A stretch of 64,000 nt of DNA, from the NCBI GenBank assembly GCA_017303395.1, contig JAFLBN010000012.1, positions 1 through 64,000 of the forward strand, in the 5' to 3' direction. Position numbers and translations under genes: made by a program. The notes beneath the pieces are model-generated. The model was not told where the DNA came from and did not search any database. It saw nothing but the letters and a program-made list of their open reading frames with translations. This document shows, piece after piece, positions 17,642-27,519 of the stretch (the first letter of the stretch is position 1; each line of letters starts with the position of its first letter). This DNA is from Chitinophagales bacterium. Lineage in GTDB: Bacteria; Bacteroidota; Bacteroidia; Chitinophagales; Chitinophagaceae.

Positions 17642-18865
17642 TTACAGTTGCAGCAATTGCTGATAGAATCTTTGAGCAATCAGTTTTCTGTCAAATTTTT
17701 CATTGACGTACCTAACCCCATTCTCACTCAAATCAGTGTAGAGTAGCTTATCTTTACTAAGCAGGTATATATTGTCAGCTAATTGTTTTTCATCTTCAGG
17801 TGTGAAGAACAGACCGCACCTACCTTCGTCAATAAACAATTCTTTTGCTTCGCCATCTACGCCAAGCAGTATGGGTTTGCCCATAGCCAGATTTTCAAAT
17901 ATCTTAGACGGTATAGCCCCTTTAAATAAAGGAATGTTTCTGAGTGGCACTATTGCGGCATCTGCAGCTGCAACTATGTTTGGCATTTCTTCCCTACTTT
18001 GGTTGGGCAGGAAATTTATATTATCCAATTGCAGCGATGACTTCATTTCATGCAGGAAATCTTTTTGCGGCCCATCGCCTACCATTACAAATTTCACTCG
18101 TTTCTCTTCTCGTAGTATTGCAGCAGCTTTCAGTATTACTTCTAATGCCTGTGCATGGCCAAGTATGCCTGCATATAGCACAACAAAATCGTCGGTATTA
18201 TAACCATGTTTTTCTCGCCAGTTATAACTTACATTGGCAACACCAAACTTATCTGCATCTATACCATTGGGCAACCAAAAAGTTTTTACGCGTGGAAAAC
18301 GTGTGTTGACGCTGTTCACAATGCCCTGTGTTTGCCCGCTGACCAATTCCGATGCTTTATACAAGCGAGCTTCCAGCAAATATGCTAGTTTCAGGAATAG
18401 TTTGTTAGATACAAGGCCTAGCTTTTCTGCACTTTCAGGCCACAGGTCCGATACATTAAATACCAGCTTAGAACCTTTCAGCCATTTCAAAAGCATGGCT
18501 GTAATGCCCAGAAATAAAGGTGGCGACTCACATATAACTATATCGTGCTTCTTTACCTTGAACAAGCCACAAATCAACGCACTGAATACAAAAGAAAAAT
18601 AGTTGAGCAGCCTGATGGCAATGCTATTTGATTTTTTTACGAATATCCATGAACGGTGCACCGTAATTCCATCAAACGAATCTTTTATGTACCATTTGCC
18701 TTCATACCCTTTCTGTATCTGCATAGCAGGATAGTTAGGCATAGCCGTAAGCACAGACACATCCATACCCAGTAGTTGCAAATGCTTCGCAAGGCTACTG
18801 AGGCGGTTTTGTGGGGCACCCGTCTCAGGCGGATAATATTGTGTAAGTATCAGTACGCTTGGCAC
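17642..18865 (-). CDS. Glycosyltransferase family 4, WbuB-like
   Basis: Retaining GT-B transferase. The N-terminal signature LILTQYYPPETGAPQNR and the AMPNYPAMQIQKGYEGKW stretch are typical of WbuB-like GT4 enzymes that often add amino sugars. The C-terminal donor site has GDGPQKDFL and AIVPLRNIPLFKGAIPSKI, then the EX7E-type region around FENLAMGKP. Length 407 residues. The start is GTG and overlaps the epimerase stop by one base, so translation is coupled. Sugar specificity is unknown. Confidence 0.9.
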   Translation of the reverse strand: MPSVLILTQYYPPETGAPQNRLSSLAKHLQLLGMDVSVLTAMPNYPAMQIQKGYEGKWYIKDSFDGITVHRSWIFVKKSNSIAIRLLNYFSFVFSALICGLFKVKKHDIVICESPPLFLGITAMLLKWLKGSKLVFNVSDLWPESAEKLGLVSNKLFLKLAYLLEARLYKASELVSGQTQGIVNSVNTRFPRVKTFWLPNGIDADKFGVANVSYNWREKHGYNTDDFVVLYAGILGHAQALEVILKAAAILREEKRVKFVMVGDGPQKDFLHEMKSSLQLDNINFLPNQSREEMPNIVAAADAAIVPLRNIPLFKGAIPSKIFENLAMGKPILLGVDGEAKELFIDEGRCGLFFTPEDEKQLADNIYLLSKDKLLYTDLSENGVRYVNEKFDRKLIAQRFYQQLLQL

Positions 18866-19944
18866 TATATAGAAGCCAGGTGTTTTGTTATTATTTCAGC
18901 AGCATGGCCATCGCCATAAAATACACTGCCGTTACGAAATTCTTTATCGTAGTACATAGCTACCGCTTCCAATATCTTGTCTTTGTTTGCACCTGTTATG
19001 GTGCTGCATCCTGCAGTTGTCAGCTCTACCCATTCTGTCTGGTCTCTGAGTATCACACAGTGTTTGTGGAAGAAGTATGCTTCTTTCTGCAAACCACCAC
19101 TATCCGTCAATACCATATGACTGTGCTTCAGTAAAGACAACATATCGAAGTATCCAACAGGCTCTATCACAATACAATCCAATTGCAGATGATACTGTTC
19201 TATCATCTTTCTGGTACGCGGATGCAACGGGAGTACTATTTTGTATTGCTTTGCCAGTTCATTGATAGCATCAACAATAGCCGTAAGCCTTGCTTTATCG
19301 TCAGTATTCTCTGCACGGTGGCATGTGGCCAATAAGTACTTATCATCTTCCAGCCCCAATTGTTGCAGTATAGTAGAGTGTTGTGCTATTTGCTTAGCGT
19401 AATACAATGCAGCATCATACATCACATCACCTGTGTTCACCACCAGTTTGTCGGGCGTAGCAAGACCTTCATTTTTCAGATTTTGTATGGCAGTTTCTGT
19501 AGGACAAAAAAGTTGCTTGCTTACCCTGTCTGTAAGAATACGGTTTACCTCCTCCGGCATATCCATATTGAAGCTACGCAAACCAGCCTCAATGTGCGAT
19601 ACAGGCATGTGGAGCTTTGATGCAGCCAATGCACCTGCAAGTGTTGAGTTAGTATCGCCGTACACAAGTATGGTATCGGGTTTTTCTTTTATGATAGCCT
19701 GCTCAATACCTTCCAGCATTTGTGCCGTCATGGTAGCATGCGTACTTGTGTTGATGCTGAAATGATAATCGGGTTTCGGTATTTCCATTTCGCGGAAGAA
19801 AATATCAGACATGCTATCGTCGTAGTGCTGGCCTGTATGTATTAATACTTCCCTAATTCCACCATGTTCATTTATGGCTCTTGATACTGCCGCCGCTTTG
19901 ATAAATTGAGGGCGTGTACCAATTACCGTCAATACCTTGATCAT
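18865..19944 (-). CDS. Non-hydrolysing UDP-sugar 2-epimerase, WbpI-like
   Basis: GT-B-fold epimerase of the WecB superfamily. The N-terminus reads GTRPQFIKAAAVSR rather than the GTRPEAIKMAP form of WecB/MnaA; to my knowledge the former is the mark of WbpI/WlbD, which epimerise UDP-2,3-diacetamido-glucuronate to the manno form. VYGDTNSTLAG and HIEAGLRSFNMDMPEEVNR are conserved, and the C-terminal TDSGGLQKEA site is intact. Length 359 residues. Its WbpA, WbpB, WbpE and WbpD counterparts are in the same locus, supporting UDP-ManNAc3NAcA as product. A plain UDP-GlcNAc 2-epimerase is the alternative. Confidence 0.88.
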   Translation of the reverse strand: MIKVLTVIGTRPQFIKAAAVSRAINEHGGIREVLIHTGQHYDDSMSDIFFREMEIPKPDYHFSINTSTHATMTAQMLEGIEQAIIKEKPDTILVYGDTNSTLAGALAASKLHMPVSHIEAGLRSFNMDMPEEVNRILTDRVSKQLFCPTETAIQNLKNEGLATPDKLVVNTGDVMYDAALYYAKQIAQHSTILQQLGLEDDKYLLATCHRAENTDDKARLTAIVDAINELAKQYKIVLPLHPRTRKMIEQYHLQLDCIVIEPVGYFDMLSLLKHSHMVLTDSGGLQKEAYFFHKHCVILRDQTEWVELTTAGCSTITGANKDKILEAVAMYYDKEFRNGSVFYGDGHAAEIITKHLASI

Positions 19945-21342
19945 TTACAGGTTCACTCTTTTTACTTTAGAAATAACGGCTCTGAATTTTCCGTTGTTGC
20001 CACAAGGTATTTCTTTCATTTCAAAAATCTGAACATTCAGCTCACCAAGTTGACTATATATCCTTTTGGTTAATATTTCACGTTCTTCTGTAGTAAGTTC
20101 TCTTTCTACCTGCACATTTATTATAATATCTTCTAAAGTTTCCTGTACAATTTGCCCCTTCACGATTGCAGGTATACCAATAAATATACCATGAAACCTT
20201 ACCATCTCCCTGCCATCTTTACCAACGATAGCGTCTTCTATCCTGCCAGTTATTTCTTCTACCAATGGCATCTGCCTTCCACATGAACACTGTTTATCGC
20301 TGACACGCATGTAGTCTCCAATCTTATACCTTATCAAGGGTTGGTCGTAATTCAGAAAACCTGTGCATACTACTTCTCCATATTCACCCAGCTTTGCCGG
20401 CTCTCCGTTTTCATTCAGTATTTCTATAAGGCCTACATCGGGGCTTATATGTAAGCCCCGATGTTCACATTCACTAACAAGGCCACATGCTTCCACTCCA
20501 CTCCAACCATCATAGGTTTTGCAGCAATACACATCTTCCATTACCTCCCGCATTTCAGGAGTCAGCTTCTCGCTGGAAGTTATTACTGCTTTCATCTGTG
20601 GCACTTGCAAACCTCTCTCCTTTATAAACCTTGCCAGAAAATAATTGCTCATTGCATAGCCAACCATATAGTCGGGCTTATACTTATTCAATGCATCAGC
20701 ATAGTTCTGTATGGTAGCCGGTGAAATATGGTAGGCAGAGAAATATATCTGTTTCTCGAAATAGTTGTACCTGTAGTAAGGTGGCCTTGCATTGGCATCG
20801 GGCAATACACGTCTACCACCTATCATCCCACGACTCATGCTATTATCAACACCTGCCCAGTTTCTTACACGTGCTTCATAGGCTGCACTCCAGCGTTGAT
20901 GCATGGCATCTGAAAACAAGATAGATGTCGGTGTACCCGTTGTTCCGCTCGATTCAAAATAACTACCGCCACTTTCTCTGTTGTCAGACAATAATGTTGT
21001 TTTGCAATATTTGCGTAGATCGTCTTTAGAAAGAAAAGGAAGGTTTTGTATATCTGACAGGTTAAACGATTTCAACTTATCTTCTGTAATACCCGCAGCC
21101 GTCCATTTATCTCTGTAATACGGAACAGTGTTAAAAGTGTGCAGGAGCATTACTCTCAATTGATGAGTCGTATAAGCTTCCCACTCTGCTGCTGTGTATT
21201 TTTCTCGTTCTTTATACTGTTTCAGTTCACTTGCAAAAACACCACCAAACCTGCGTTTCTTCCACTGCAAGCCGTATAGGCTTACAAAAACATTTTGTAA
21301 CCAAACAGGTACTTTGCTATATATGCTTTCCGCGAGTGACAT
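19945..21342 (-). CDS. CapK/PaaK-like adenylate-forming enzyme
   Basis: ANL-superfamily protein related to phenylacetate-CoA ligase and to CapK of capsule loci. The AMP-binding P-loop is SSGTTGTPTSILFS, and YKIGDYMRV lies near the hinge. A CSCGRQMP cluster is a family feature. Length 465 residues. In polysaccharide loci such proteins are thought to activate an acid, perhaps an amino acid or acyl group, for sugar decoration, or to act as acyltransferases; the real reaction is mostly untested. It lies directly before the WbpI-like gene with no gap. Confidence 0.85.
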   Translation of the reverse strand: MSLAESIYSKVPVWLQNVFVSLYGLQWKKRRFGGVFASELKQYKEREKYTAAEWEAYTTHQLRVMLLHTFNTVPYYRDKWTAAGITEDKLKSFNLSDIQNLPFLSKDDLRKYCKTTLLSDNRESGGSYFESSGTTGTPTSILFSDAMHQRWSAAYEARVRNWAGVDNSMSRGMIGGRRVLPDANARPPYYRYNYFEKQIYFSAYHISPATIQNYADALNKYKPDYMVGYAMSNYFLARFIKERGLQVPQMKAVITSSEKLTPEMREVMEDVYCCKTYDGWSGVEACGLVSECEHRGLHISPDVGLIEILNENGEPAKLGEYGEVVCTGFLNYDQPLIRYKIGDYMRVSDKQCSCGRQMPLVEEITGRIEDAIVGKDGREMVRFHGIFIGIPAIVKGQIVQETLEDIIINVQVERELTTEEREILTKRIYSQLGELNVQIFEMKEIPCGNNGKFRAVISKVKRVNL

Positions 21343-21347
21343 GAAGA

Positions 21348-22376
21348 TTATAAACTATTAATTGCCTCTTCCCATTTCCTGTACACATTCGCCTCATCAT
21401 AGGTGGCAACTTTCATTTTCGCATTATTGATAATACTGGATGATAATGCCTGATTTTCTATTAATGAAATAATGGCATCTGCCATACTTTTTGCATCATC
21501 ATCTTTTGCGATGATTCCTGTCAGACCATCATCTAACAAATAAGGCACGCCACCAACACCTGTACTTACTACAGGTAAACCCATAGCCCACATTTCTAAA
21601 AAACTAACGGGGGCATTATCTATTCGGTTAGTAGATATATAAATATCACAATCGGCAGCAAGTTGATTCTTTTGTTGGTTGTTGATAAAGCCAACGAAGT
21701 CTATATACTTGTCTAGCCCGAGCTTTACAACCAGTTCTTTAGTTTCTTTCAGCATACCTAAGTCTGGACCTGCCATTACCATTTTTACATCGGCATATTT
21801 ATCCTTCAAGATATTTAGGACTTGTGCAGCCATCAAGGGGTTATAAATATCACTAAACGCACGCATCCATAATATACGAGGGCGAATCTTAATCTTTTCT
21901 TTGAATTGATAATCGGATAGTTCAATTATATTTTCTATCAGCACAGACGCTATACCATGTTTCTTCAATTCTTGTTGTATGAATGCAGACGGGGCTGTTA
22001 TAAGGTCTGCTTTGTTCAATAGTGCTTTGTATCTGTGCCCTATTGAAGATTCAAGTTTTGCAGGCACGTTACCACCATGCACAGTCATCACTATTTTTTT
22101 GTGCAGCAATGTAGCAATGTGTGCAGCAATGTATTGCCATATAAAACTATTGCCGGAATAAAATTGTATAATGGCAACATCGTATGCAGATGCTTTTTTG
22201 AGCATTGTAAATACAATATCAGCCAGCCGCTTCCACTTGCTTATATGCTTTGATGTTACAATCAGTTGTACACCTCTTTTCTGCATAGTATTTGCCAATA
22301 CAAATGCCTGTGTTGGTGGATTATTACCTGACTGTGCAAACAACCCTGCTATCAGAATACTTTTATTGATTGGCAA
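21348..22376 (-). CDS. Glycosyltransferase family 4
   Basis: GT-B glycosyltransferase. Support comes from MTVHGGNVPA in the acceptor domain, then the donor domain with VMAGPDLGMLKE, ADCDIYISTNRIDNAPVSF and the EMWAMGLPVVSTGVGGV stretch holding the EX7E glutamates. The longest frame begins at an ATG at 22424, but that overlaps the polymerase gene by 62 bases; a TTG at 22376 starting LPINKSILIAGLFAQ leaves a 14-base overlap and fits the fold start, so I prefer it with moderate confidence. Sugar specificity is unknown. Confidence 0.82.
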   Translation of the reverse strand: MPINKSILIAGLFAQSGNNPPTQAFVLANTMQKRGVQLIVTSKHISKWKRLADIVFTMLKKASAYDVAIIQFYSGNSFIWQYIAAHIATLLHKKIVMTVHGGNVPAKLESSIGHRYKALLNKADLITAPSAFIQQELKKHGIASVLIENIIELSDYQFKEKIKIRPRILWMRAFSDIYNPLMAAQVLNILKDKYADVKMVMAGPDLGMLKETKELVVKLGLDKYIDFVGFINNQQKNQLAADCDIYISTNRIDNAPVSFLEMWAMGLPVVSTGVGGVPYLLDDGLTGIIAKDDDAKSMADAIISLIENQALSSSIINNAKMKVATYDEANVYRKWEEAINSL

Positions 22377-23742
22377 GTTTCTTTCTTTTGTGCAATACAT
22401 ATACCGGTATTGCTGCAAGTACATAACACACTATGGTAGTATTGGTACGCATAGCCGAGTGTAGCGATGTAAGTAACGCAAATAAAAAAATACTGGCTAT
22501 AGCCACACGCCATACCATATACTTTTGCCTTCGTAGCCACCATATCGGAAATACAAATAACAATATCACAACTGCCAAGCCACCAACACCATGTTCACTA
22601 AGCAAACGTGTATATTCTGTATGCGATGCTATTGCTGCAAAGCCATAAGAAGGACGTAAATCTTTTGACATACCAGGACCCACACCAAATACCGGATGGT
22701 CTTTGAACATATCAATATCTGTAGACGCAATTTGTGTTCTGCCGGAGGTTATAGTATTTAACGAGCGTTGCTTTGACCCTGTAAGCGTACCAATTGTTTC
22801 ACCTTTATAACGGAGTAGTAACTGGTTATTCGTCATATCATTCACTTTCACAAATATGACTAGGCCGAAACCAATGAATAGTGACAATAAAACTGTAAAC
22901 CTCAAAAATGACTTCAAGCTAGTAAAAGCTGCAGGACCAATTGCCACCACAAGACATACCAAAGTGGTAAGTATGCCACCTCGCGAAAACGTCAGGAATC
23001 CTCTGTATAACAGCGCTGCCATCAACAAAAAGTTCAGCCATCTCAAACTGAACAACGGCCTCCGCAGAACCATCAGCAGCATGGTAAGTATCATACCTAC
23101 GCCCAATACAGTTGAAACCTGATTACTACCAAATGCACCTGATGTTTTGAAATTGGATGATAAAGTGAAATCTATCTTATCAAAATCAGGTGTTTTTATA
23201 GTCAGGTACACAAGAACAGGTATTACCGGCATGATACCAAATTGAATAACCCTGCAATATTTTTCTATACTCCACCTTTCTCTGGCCGAGAATACAAGCA
23301 TCAATGCCAGCAATAGAATACCGAATACATTTAATACCCAACCTTCAAAATCGAACGTACCTAAACCAACTAAAATACTTGGCGCCAATGCCAGCAATAT
23401 ATATCCACCTGTATGATACATTGCCTTTGCAGAGCCATACCTGATATGCTGAACAAAAAGTAGTACTAGTAACAATATCAGATAATACTTCCCTATTTCG
23501 TGCGGTAAGAATGGCGCCCTTGACATTCGCGCCCATACTTCCATTATAGGTGAAGCAGCAAAGCCGTACCATATCCATCTGCTATCTTTAATAATAACAC
23601 TGTATATCGCAGAGACTATAATGAATAACCATACAGCAGTAACTAATATTGGTACATACACAGACACTGCACCAGCCATTAACAGCAAGGTAAGCTGTGG
23701 TACAGACAAGTGTTTATAATATTGTTGTGTATTTTCAGCCAT
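22363..23742 (-). CDS. O-antigen polymerase/ligase-like membrane protein (Wzy/WaaL superfamily)
   Basis: Polytopic inner-membrane protein of 459 residues with about 11-12 TM helices and one larger loop, as in Wzy polymerases and WaaL ligases. The FGVGPGMSKDLRPSYGFAAI and ASHTEYTRLLSEHGVGGL stretches match the PF04932 pattern with its conserved HxxY/E region. As the only such protein in a locus with a Wzx flippase and a Wzc kinase, it probably polymerises the repeat unit in the periplasm; a ligase role is the alternative. It overlaps both neighbouring glycosyltransferase genes. Confidence 0.85.
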   Translation of the reverse strand: MAENTQQYYKHLSVPQLTLLLMAGAVSVYVPILVTAVWLFIIVSAIYSVIIKDSRWIWYGFAASPIMEVWARMSRAPFLPHEIGKYYLILLLVLLFVQHIRYGSAKAMYHTGGYILLALAPSILVGLGTFDFEGWVLNVFGILLLALMLVFSARERWSIEKYCRVIQFGIMPVIPVLVYLTIKTPDFDKIDFTLSSNFKTSGAFGSNQVSTVLGVGMILTMLLMVLRRPLFSLRWLNFLLMAALLYRGFLTFSRGGILTTLVCLVVAIGPAAFTSLKSFLRFTVLLSLFIGFGLVIFVKVNDMTNNQLLLRYKGETIGTLTGSKQRSLNTITSGRTQIASTDIDMFKDHPVFGVGPGMSKDLRPSYGFAAIASHTEYTRLLSEHGVGGLAVVILLFVFPIWWLRRQKYMVWRVAIASIFLFALLTSLHSAMRTNTTIVCYVLAAIPVYVLHKRKKLANQ

Positions 23743-24847
23743 TCAATATTTCAGACCCCAGTTTATAGATGTAATTATTATAGGTAAATAATTTTGCCAT
23801 TTCATGAGCCTTCCATGCTTTTGCTTTCAAGTTTTCAGCATCATCCAAATTCAGTGAATTGAAATACGCAGTAAATGAACATACCTTTACATTCCACAAA
23901 AAGCCATTTGTTTCATTAATATACTGACCGATTGAAGACACATCTGAAACTACAGGAATACATCCAAAATTAGCTGCCTCTGCTATCACCTTGGGGAAAC
24001 CCTCTGATTTGCTTGGCAGCAATATCAGATGAGATTGTTTATAAATTTCAAATACCTGCGTTCTGCTAAGTGAACCATGAAATTTTGCAGCAACATTAAT
24101 ATCTGCTGCATATTGTATTAGTTTATTTAGTTCAGGGCCATCACCAATAAAGTCTATCGAGGCAAATTTGTATTTACTATTCTTTACAGCATCTACAATA
24201 TCATACACACCTTTTTCAACATCCATTCGTCCCACAAAACACATTCGCAGGGGTTGTGAATAGTCTTTCTTTTGCAGTACGTTAAGCCCTTCATACCTAT
24301 CATCTTCTGTTAGGCAAGGATTTTCAAATGTTATACATTTAGCAAGCTGGTTATTCCATCTGCCATTGATGGTTACCTTTCTGCTTTGCAGATTTTTCAA
24401 CATCCATCTTTGCAATCGGTATGATAGGGGAGGATTATCCTGCATCCAGTTTCCTGCATATTTATACCATCCTTTCTTTTTAGTAAAAAATGTGAGATAC
24501 GGTATTATATATAAACCTATAGAAGTAGGCGCTCTGAACTGAAACACATCTGCATCCTTAATCTCTCTACAAATGATTCTAAGATTGCTGATAGCAGATG
24601 TAATAATCCTCAACTTATTCCTGAACCCTGCACCACCAAACGGTGGTATTGGTACAAATTTCACCTTGCCTGTATAGGGCAAAGCACTAGGTGGTATATT
24701 ATTTGTTTTGTGCAAACATGCAATATGTACAACTTCCCCAAAGCGTTCAGCAACAGCATCTAACTCCTTAACGGTAGCACCCCACCCATAGACAATGCCT
24801 TTATCGTCTATATAATGCTCTGTATGTGATACTACCAATATCTTCAT
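23735..24847 (-). CDS. Glycosyltransferase family 4
   Basis: GT-B glycosyltransferase of 370 residues. The N-terminal domain begins ILVVSHTEHYID, and the donor domain has CFVGRMDVEKGVYDIVDA, FIGDGPELNKLI and LLPSKSEGFPKVIAEAANFG, the EGFP...EA form of the EX7E motif. It overlaps the polymerase start by eight bases and the next glycosyltransferase by four, so the three are translated as a block. Sugar not predictable. Confidence 0.9.
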   Translation of the reverse strand: MKILVVSHTEHYIDDKGIVYGWGATVKELDAVAERFGEVVHIACLHKTNNIPPSALPYTGKVKFVPIPPFGGAGFRNKLRIITSAISNLRIICREIKDADVFQFRAPTSIGLYIIPYLTFFTKKKGWYKYAGNWMQDNPPLSYRLQRWMLKNLQSRKVTINGRWNNQLAKCITFENPCLTEDDRYEGLNVLQKKDYSQPLRMCFVGRMDVEKGVYDIVDAVKNSKYKFASIDFIGDGPELNKLIQYAADINVAAKFHGSLSRTQVFEIYKQSHLILLPSKSEGFPKVIAEAANFGCIPVVSDVSSIGQYINETNGFLWNVKVCSFTAYFNSLNLDDAENLKAKAWKAHEMAKLFTYNNYIYKLGSEILNG

Positions 24848-25935
24848 ATCAGCTCTTTAGCCAATTGATTCCAGTCATGTCTTTTAGCCCAGCCTTTGCA
24901 CTCGTCTGCAAGTGCTACTTTATCCATTTTTAAGATAGTGTCAATTGCATTAGTAATTTCAGCAGGTTTGTGTGCATCAACTAATATACCAGTCCTGCCA
25001 TTATCAATTGCATCTTCAATACCTGTCCCTTTACTACCAATGCTAGGTATGCCATTTATATTTGCTTCAAGTATGGCAATTCCAAAACCTTCTACGTCTC
25101 CCATGCTGTCGCTGTCGCTCAGCATGCAAAAAATATCAGCCGTTTTATAAGCCCTTCTCAAATCAGCATCGCTTAGCTTTCCATGAAATGTTACATGGCT
25201 TTGCAGTCCTGATTGTTGTACCAAATTTTTCAAAGTACCATCTGCATCTTTCCCTACAATATGATAATGCACATCAGGATAGGTTTTTTTAATCTCATGT
25301 AATGCATTGATAACATTATGTTGCCCTTTACGTTGTGTTACACTTCCTACTGTCAATAGGTTTGGATAGCCGTTCCATGTAAATGGCTCTGCCTCAACAT
25401 TCCAATCCTCCATGTTTAACCCATTTGGCAATACCTCAATATGCTGTCTGTCAATTTTGCTTTGTAATAATGAACGTGTATAATTTGAAACAGCAAATAC
25501 TTTATCGCCGTTCAATATAGATTTCTTTGTAAGTGCTTGCTTTACACTACCTCCCATATTCAATTCAGAGCCGTGTATTATCAATATTGTATGTACGCCT
25601 TTGAAAAGAGTCTTTAATACCAAGCCCATCCACAGTGAAAACTGTCCTGTGAGTATTACTTTATCAAACCTGTACTTTTTATACAAACTGATGATTGTTC
25701 TTATTCGATTGATGTAGGTTGAAAATCCATTACGCGTGATTCTATGAATGTTGATTTCTCTATTGTTGTTTAAGAAACTACTAATCTCATCTTCACTTGT
25801 GTAATCCATATTGCACACTACTGAAACATTTATACCATTATGCAATAAGCCTTTAGCCATGCTATAAGCATGCTTACCTATACCACCAGGTCCGGGAGGA
25901 AACTCAGAACTTATTATCAGATAATGAGGCTTCAT
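24844..25935 (-). CDS. Glycosyltransferase family 4
   Basis: GT-B glycosyltransferase of 363 residues. The N-terminal nucleotide-fold start SEFPPGPGGIGKHAYSMAKG has the glycine-rich loop, followed by IIHGSELN. The donor domain shows LLTVGSVTQRKGQHNV, HIVGKDADG and DVEGFGIAILEANINGIP with the EX7E glutamates. It follows the GT2 gene by three bases and overlaps the next GT4 gene by four. Confidence 0.9.
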   Translation of the reverse strand: MKPHYLIISSEFPPGPGGIGKHAYSMAKGLLHNGINVSVVCNMDYTSEDEISSFLNNNREINIHRITRNGFSTYINRIRTIISLYKKYRFDKVILTGQFSLWMGLVLKTLFKGVHTILIIHGSELNMGGSVKQALTKKSILNGDKVFAVSNYTRSLLQSKIDRQHIEVLPNGLNMEDWNVEAEPFTWNGYPNLLTVGSVTQRKGQHNVINALHEIKKTYPDVHYHIVGKDADGTLKNLVQQSGLQSHVTFHGKLSDADLRRAYKTADIFCMLSDSDSMGDVEGFGIAILEANINGIPSIGSKGTGIEDAIDNGRTGILVDAHKPAEITNAIDTILKMDKVALADECKGWAKRHDWNQLAKELI

Positions 25936-25938
25936 GTA

Positions 25939-27519
25939 TTAATACCTGCTTTGCAATTCGTTGATAGCAGCAGTAAGATTAGCTTTATAGCGTTTTCGTA
26001 TTGCTGGTAGTTTGCCTGTAAAAACCAACAACCTGACAAGCCTTTTAACCCACCCTCCGTTTATCATCAACTGATCGAAGTATTTTATGCGCACATAGTT
26101 TATAAATTCAGTTGCACCAAAATATTTTTTCAGTAAAAACAATTCAGAGCTTGTAGGCTCTGCAAATTTTGTAATTGAGTTCTTCGATGTTCTGTTTGTA
26201 ATTGCTCTTGCTTTATAAGTCCGCAGTCCGCCAACTGGTGCTCGGTGATGATCTATCAGTGCAGAAGAATCGAACACCATAAATGCACCAAGCTGATGAC
26301 AGCGAAGCGCCAAATCATAGTCGGCACGAATATTCCTGTTGAAGAACATATCCATACCTCCAGCTTTTACAACTACTTCTCTTTTTATCAGTGTAATCGG
26401 AAAAGTATCAGACATGTAATAGAACGGATTTACGGATTTGGGGGGCAGTCCAAGTTCTACAACATTAGAAGCTACCATATCAGCATTATAATACTGCGCT
26501 GTTCCTAATAGCTTTTCAATAAAATCAGGGGTAATATTATCCGCATCATCTCCGAGAAACAAAAGATATTCACCTTTAGCTTCTTCTATTAGTTTGTTCC
26601 AAGCAATGCATTGTCCCTTTTCAGACTGTGGAAACCATTTGAGATTTATTGCAGTGTATTCATTAGCATCTATAGTCTGCCTTCTCGCATCATCTGTCTG
26701 ATCTGTTACTAAAACCTCAAGCGGCATTATTGTCTGCACTGACAGTTGATCCAATTCGTTTTTCAGATAACTATACCTATCAAGCGTTGGCGCAAGTACC
26801 GAAACTGTTTTAGGAATAGCTGCGTGCTTTATTGCCGATGAATGTAGGTCTGGTTTCAGATGTATGTACGCTACATTATTAACACTACTTTTATTCCTGA
26901 TATTATTCAGCAATCCCTTCTTGTTCAGTACAACCCACCAATGCCACTTAGCGGGGAAAAATTGCTTGATAAATATCCATTCATCGCGTTCACTTAGAGT
27001 TATCTTTTCTGCCTCTTGTTTTACAAGAGCATGATGATAACGCATCATACCACCTTTTCGGATAATAGCATAACCCATACACAACCCCATTGCATCAACA
27101 GTTGTATATTGTGGATAAATGACAGGCAATACCTCTTTCAACACCGACAACCTGATAAGCGATGCCTTCAAGCTCAATCGAAACGATGAGCTGCTCACAT
27201 CAGGCGTAGCATCTTTATTATATATCCATGCGGGATTTATATAGTTAAGTGCATTCGGCAAACCCGAAGTGCCTAATCTCAAACCTGCATGCCATACATC
27301 TAAATTTGTTTGTGCAAGCTCTGCTGTAAGGGTTTCATTTATTTCGCCCAAATCAGCATCCCAAAACAATATCCATTCAGCTTTAGACTCTTGAACTAAA
27401 CGCTGAATATTTTGCCTCATATCATCAACACTGTAGGCAGTAGTATACACCTGACCGTATTGCCAGTTTACTGACTGCCTTTCAGCATTAATTAATACCA
27501 AGTCTATCTTAGGAAGCAT
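25939..27519 (-). CDS. Two-part glycosyltransferase with C-terminal GT2 domain
   Basis: I take the ATG at 27519 (MLPKIDLVLINAERQSV), giving 526 residues; an upstream ATG at 27546 overlaps the preceding gene more. The second half (from about residue 250) is a GT-A family 2 transferase: SVLAPTLDRYSYLKNEL, VTDQTDDARRQTI, then LFLGDDADNITPDF with the DXD metal site. The first 230 residues look like a second, degenerate GT-A-like domain (ILFWDADLGEINETL resembles a DXD site). Two active sites or one catalytic plus one binding domain are both possible. Confidence 0.83.
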   Translation of the reverse strand: MLPKIDLVLINAERQSVNWQYGQVYTTAYSVDDMRQNIQRLVQESKAEWILFWDADLGEINETLTAELAQTNLDVWHAGLRLGTSGLPNALNYINPAWIYNKDATPDVSSSSFRLSLKASLIRLSVLKEVLPVIYPQYTTVDAMGLCMGYAIIRKGGMMRYHHALVKQEAEKITLSERDEWIFIKQFFPAKWHWWVVLNKKGLLNNIRNKSSVNNVAYIHLKPDLHSSAIKHAAIPKTVSVLAPTLDRYSYLKNELDQLSVQTIMPLEVLVTDQTDDARRQTIDANEYTAINLKWFPQSEKGQCIAWNKLIEEAKGEYLLFLGDDADNITPDFIEKLLGTAQYYNADMVASNVVELGLPPKSVNPFYYMSDTFPITLIKREVVVKAGGMDMFFNRNIRADYDLALRCHQLGAFMVFDSSALIDHHRAPVGGLRTYKARAITNRTSKNSITKFAEPTSSELFLLKKYFGATEFINYVRIKYFDQLMINGGWVKRLVRLLVFTGKLPAIRKRYKANLTAAINELQSRY